Below, in pieces: positions 5,830 to 8,205 of a DNA stretch of 8,205 nucleotides. The notes below the pieces were generated by a model. That model searched no databases. It had not been told where the DNA came from and was given only the letters and a program-made list of their open reading frames with translations. Location of the stretch: the NCBI GenBank assembly GCA_021798095.1, contig JAJZYL010000051.1, positions 1-8,205 of the forward strand, written 5' to 3'. Positions within the stretch are counted from its first letter, which is position 1. Every line of letters begins with the position of its first letter. The position numbers and the translations under genes are program-made. Origin of the DNA: an archaeon. GTDB taxonomy: Archaea; Thermoproteota; Nitrososphaeria; Conexivisphaerales; UBA164.

Positions 5830-6156
5830 TCAACGCGGCTTGACGGCATCGAATAGCCTGTTAAAGACCCTGAGCTCAACCTCCAGCTGTTTGACGATTT
5901 CCATTTGCTGTAGCCTTCCGTCATCCGTGATTATGTAGGTTTTCTGGCCGCCTTCAAGCTCCATTATAAGCCCCCTCCGCTTTAACCTCTTGATAAGCGG
6001 ATATATGGAGCCAGGGCTTGGCTTCCATTCACCTTCGGTTAACCTCTCAATGTTTCTAAGGGCTTCGGTCCCGGATATGGGATACCTTGAGCACAGGCTT
6101 AGCAGATACGCCTCAAGCAATCCCTTTGGCGCCTTGACCGCCTTTTTAGCATTCAT
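5830..6156 (-). CDS. PadR-family winged-helix transcriptional regulator
   Basis: A 108-residue DNA-binding repressor of the PadR type. The N-terminal winged helix carries KGLLEAYLLSLCSRYPISG (about 11-29), the family signature PSPGSIYPLIKRLKRRGLI (about 46-64) and a wing strand KTYIITDDGR (about 71-80). A single C-terminal helix (about 81-104) would give dimerisation, as in the small subfamily-2 members. It is divergent from the HAD gene with only 39 bp between starts, the usual arrangement for a regulator of itself and its neighbour. On its strand, TATA-like ATGTATATCA (6190-6181) lies about 28 bp before the ATG with no ribosome site, suggesting a leaderless message. The ligand is unknown. 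It is convergent with the tRNA-Asn gene. Confidence 0.85.
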   Translation of the reverse strand: MNAKKAVKAPKGLLEAYLLSLCSRYPISGTEALRNIERLTEGEWKPSPGSIYPLIKRLKRRGLIMELEGGQKTYIITDDGRLQQMEIVKQLEVELRVFNRLFDAVKPR

Positions 6157-6195
6157 TTCTTAAACCTTAAACTAGGGGGGTGATATACATTTGCC
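6157..6195. promoter_or_regulatory. Divergent padR/HAD promoter-operator region
   Basis: The 39 bp between the two start codons must carry both promoters. It contains a perfect tandem repeat of CTTAAAC (6159-6165, 6166-6172), a purine block GGGGGGTGAT (6175-6184) whose GGTGAT matches the archaeal ribosome site 11 nt before the HAD ATG, and TGATATACAT (6181-6190), a TATA box for padR on the minus strand. The tandem repeat is a plausible PadR operator or the HAD TATA element; the sequence alone does not decide. Confidence 0.5.
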
Positions 6196-7314
6196 ATGGA
6201 GGACATTAACCAGGATATATATACTTCGTTTGGCAGCAACAGGGGGCTGGTTTTACTGGATAAGCTGGACGAACTGGAGTCCATAATTTTCGACTTTGAC
6301 GGGACAATAGTGGATGTGATAAACTCTTACAATCAAGCGATTCTAAACACGGTAAAGATAATCTTTGGAAGGGCAACGGGGAAGATCCCTCCAGACGATA
6401 TAATAAAGAGGGCCATTTTCACCCTAAGATCTTCCGGCGGTTTCAATAACGACTGGGATGCATCCTATACGATAATAATGGGGCTGTTTGCAGGCCTGCC
6501 AGAGGATGCCCTTAAGACCATTGCGGGCGATATGGGCGCCATCAACAGGGATATCAGGAGCGTCGCAGCAAGGACGAACATGGAGAGCTGTATTTCTTCT
6601 TTGACTTACATCTTAAAGTACGCCGATGAAAGAGGGGTTAAGAGTATCGATGAGGGATTTGAAAGCCTCTACAGGAAAAAGGACAAGCTCAATTATTTAA
6701 ACGAATTGAAGCAGAAGCTTGGATATCCGGGTGGGCCGGATAAAAGCATCCTGTCCGCCCTGTTTGAAGAAATATTTTTGGGCAAAGAACTGTTCCTTAA
6801 GGTGTACAACCGTGAGCCCAGGTTGCATCTTAGCCGAGGGCTTATAGACGAGGAAATGGTCATACCCGATAAGGAGGCTATATCGTACATAAAACGAAAG
6901 TTCAATGGAAAAATAGGTGTGGCCAGCGGACGCCCCCGGGTAGCGGCGGAAAGGACATCCGGCGACATGATGCATCAATTCATCAATGAAAAAGGGGCAA
7001 TATTCCTAGACGATATAGTTGCAGAGTACAGCAGGAGGCTTAAGGAATCAAGTACCGCTAAATGGCCTGGCAAGCCCGAACCCTTTTCCCTGATAAGGTC
7101 CATGGAAAAGCTCGGCGTTACCTCTTCATATTATGTCGGAGACTCATATGAAGATCTTCTTATGGCCCAAAAGGCTAGGGATAACGGATACAGTGTGAAT
7201 TTCATAGCGGTATATGGTTCGTCATTGGACCCACAGAGGACAATGAAGCTGTTCACCGAGAAAAGGGCTAATGCCATAATCCCCACCGTCAACGAGCTCA
7301 AATACATAATTTAG
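6196..7314 (+). CDS. HAD-superfamily hydrolase (subfamily IA type, large cap insertion)
   Basis: A 372-residue cytoplasmic HAD phosphatase-like enzyme. All four catalytic motifs are visible: I, FDFDGT with nucleophile Asp33 and acid/base Asp35; II, VASGRP with Ser244; III, PGKPEP with Lys293; IV, GDSYED with Asp316 and Asp320 for magnesium. The roughly 200 residues between motifs I and II form a large helical cap, well beyond the 70-100 residues of ordinary subfamily IA enzymes. A GGFNNDWDASY segment (81-91) in the cap resembles a conserved signature of an uncharacterised archaeal/cyanobacterial HAD-IA group that I recall by sequence only. The start ATG 6196 is preceded by GGTGAT 11 nt upstream; an in-frame stop at 6181-6183 blocks earlier starts. 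Being divergent from padR makes it the likely target of that regulator. The substrate is unknown. Confidence 0.85.
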   Translation: MEDINQDIYTSFGSNRGLVLLDKLDELESIIFDFDGTIVDVINSYNQAILNTVKIIFGRATGKIPPDDIIKRAIFTLRSSGGFNNDWDASYTIIMGLFAGLPEDALKTIAGDMGAINRDIRSVAARTNMESCISSLTYILKYADERGVKSIDEGFESLYRKKDKLNYLNELKQKLGYPGGPDKSILSALFEEIFLGKELFLKVYNREPRLHLSRGLIDEEMVIPDKEAISYIKRKFNGKIGVASGRPRVAAERTSGDMMHQFINEKGAIFLDDIVAEYSRRLKESSTAKWPGKPEPFSLIRSMEKLGVTSSYYVGDSYEDLLMAQKARDNGYSVNFIAVYGSSLDPQRTMKLFTEKRANAIIPTVNELKYII

Positions 7315-7383
7315 GGTCTGTTGAAATCCGCCGGCAACGTATCTAAGGGCTGTACAGCAGGGGCTTAATGGGGAGGGAAGCTA
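7315..7383. other. Short spacer between convergent genes
   Basis: A 69-bp gap between the stops of the HAD and hjc genes. It has a 10-bp perfect palindrome GCTGTACAGC (7349-7358), with no T-run beside it that would make a clear terminator. Confidence 0.35.
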
Positions 7384-7830
7384 TCAGTGGCTAACCTTGA
7401 TTGGCGCTGGATTTACAGAAAATGGGTCCTTCCAGGGTTCCAAGCAGGGCAGCTCGTTGTCTGAGCTAATTGCTATATGAAGGTTTTTTGGAAAGCCTTT
7501 GCCCTTTAGCCTGAAGTATAGTTCCTCCCTCTTCCTCCTGTGAGGAACCATCAGGAACTTAACCGCTAACACCGCCTCCCTCTTCTTGTAGGCGGCAAAC
7601 TCTCCCATGAACTTGACTATCTTATCAAGCTGTTCTGCCCTTACGCTTATGTAATCACGCGAGGAGCTCTTTGCTTCGATTGCGACGAGCCTGCCTTCGT
7701 TATTATTTATCGCTAGGACGTCCGGCAGGAACGGGGATGGAGAACCAAGCCTCACCGCGAACCATCCGGCCCTCTGAAATTTTTTAACAAGCTGATCTTC
7801 CCAGTCGTAACCCTTCTTCCGATTGTTCAT
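7384..7830 (-). CDS. hjc: Archaeal Holliday junction resolvase Hjc
   Basis: A 148-residue dimeric, magnesium-dependent endonuclease that cuts four-way DNA junctions during recombination and fork repair. The PD-(D/E)XK nuclease core is complete: KKGYDWE near the N terminus with catalytic Glu11; VRLGSPSPFLPDVLA with Arg27, Ser30 and Asp37; AIEAKSSS with Glu52 and Lys54; and RAEQLDKI with Gln67. Usual archaeal Hjc proteins are about 120-145 residues, so this one is full length, with a Pro-containing C-terminal tail (about 125-148). The ATG directly touches the TAG of the upstream gene (TAG-ATG at 7833-7828), so the two are translationally coupled and co-transcribed. It is convergent with the HAD gene. 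Identification is firm from the spacing of the catalytic residues. Confidence 0.92.
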   Translation of the reverse strand: MNNRKKGYDWEDQLVKKFQRAGWFAVRLGSPSPFLPDVLAINNNEGRLVAIEAKSSSRDYISVRAEQLDKIVKFMGEFAAYKKREAVLAVKFLMVPHRRKREELYFRLKGKGFPKNLHIAISSDNELPCLEPWKDPFSVNPAPIKVSH

Positions 7831-8205
7831 CTAGACGTCAACCCCTTTCAGCCCTTTCCTTGCAGCTGATTGTGTCCTGGTAACTGATGGATCCAGCCGC
7901 CTTCTGAGCGCAAGTCTGATCGTTGTCACATCGGTCAGGAAAAGGGCTTCAAGCAATGATCTGGCTATATCCGTGCTGTCTGCAGAAATTTCCAAAACCC
8001 TGAACCTCAATGCTTCGATCATCCGCCTTACCAAGGCGAACCGCTCCTCCACGATTTCTTCCTCCTTTTTCAGTTTAAAGAGGACCAGAGGCACGCCTAC
8101 GCTCATTTCCCAGGCGGTGATGCCGTTGTGTATGACCTCCATTATATCCTCCTGGGCGCAGTGCAACTTGGCATTCTCACTAAGCAGGTATCTGAACCTA
8201 AAGGC
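7831..8205 (-). CDS. Unrecognised protein, 5' end outside the window, co-transcribed with hjc
   Basis: The last 124 codons of a minus-strand gene; the frame is open to the window edge. A TTG at 8166 could be a start, but the frame continues upstream with protein-like residues (FRYLLSENAK), so I treat the gene as partial. I do not recognise a family. Visible character: a segment LHCAQEDIMEVIHNGITAWEM that looks helical; a hydrophobic strand VGVPLVLFKL; a charged helix KKEEEIVEERFALVRRMIEAL; a second helical pair around SLLEALFLTDV; and a strongly basic tail with several Arg/Lys (RLALRRR, AARKGLKG). There is no transmembrane segment, signal peptide or cysteine metal cluster. Its stop abuts the hjc start, which suggests related expression but does not prove a role in recombination. 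Confidence 0.6.
   Translation of the reverse strand, partial: AFRFRYLLSENAKLHCAQEDIMEVIHNGITAWEMSVGVPLVLFKLKKEEEIVEERFALVRRMIEALRFRVLEISADSTDIARSLLEALFLTDVTTIRLALRRRLDPSVTRTQSAARKGLKGVDV

Noticed and set aside
7349..7358. Palindrome GCTGTACAGC between convergent genes
   Set aside because: Ten bases without a loop or T-run; not a convincing terminator or binding site.

Overview
The window reads as chromosomal DNA of an archaeon. Evidence: an archaeal-type Holliday junction resolvase (Hjc); a tRNA interrupted by two very short introns that fit the archaeal bulge-helix-bulge splicing rule; A/T-rich TATA boxes about 25 nt before start codons or short leaders; GTG and TTG starts; GGTGA/GAGG ribosome sites; and heavy use of AGG for arginine. 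Two introns in one tRNA and the overall gene content suggest a (thermo)acidophilic Thermoproteota/Thaumarchaeota-like lineage, but I cannot name a genus.

Layout. (1) 1-1642: the 3' part of a zinc-dependent medium-chain dehydrogenase followed by an aldolase/thiolase very close to bacterial LsrF, probably one sugar or AI-2-like catabolic unit. (2) 1643-1932: an A/T-rich gap with short direct repeats and a TATA box that serves a TrmO/TsaA-type tRNA methyltransferase (1933-2421), probably leaderless. (3) 2601-3672: a decayed IS481-like insertion sequence with recognisable terminal inverted repeats. Its transposase is frameshifted, and a tandem GATA duplication accounts exactly for the shift. (4) 3673-5615: a malic enzyme, with an inverted repeat running into its TATA box, overlapping or abutting a GNAT acetyltransferase. 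(5) 5694-5792: tRNA-Asn(GTT) with a 13-nt intron at 30/31 and a 12-nt intron at 37/38. (6) 5830-7314: a PadR-family repressor divergent from a HAD-superfamily hydrolase, sharing a 39-bp spacer. (7) 7384-8205: a minus-strand pair, an unrecognised gene cut by the window edge and then Hjc, stop and start codons touching.

How they may work together: the dehydrogenase and LsrF-like enzyme probably act in sequence on a phosphorylated or oxidised C5-type substrate. Malic enzyme turns malate into pyruvate and reduced nicotinamide cofactor. TrmO and tRNA-Asn belong to translation. PadR is the natural candidate regulator of its own gene and the HAD gene. Hjc handles recombination intermediates. The insertion sequence sits between trmO and the malic enzyme promoter and appears immobile by itself. 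No CRISPR array, toxin-antitoxin pair or defence cassette is visible; the most unusual item is the doubly interrupted tRNA-Asn.
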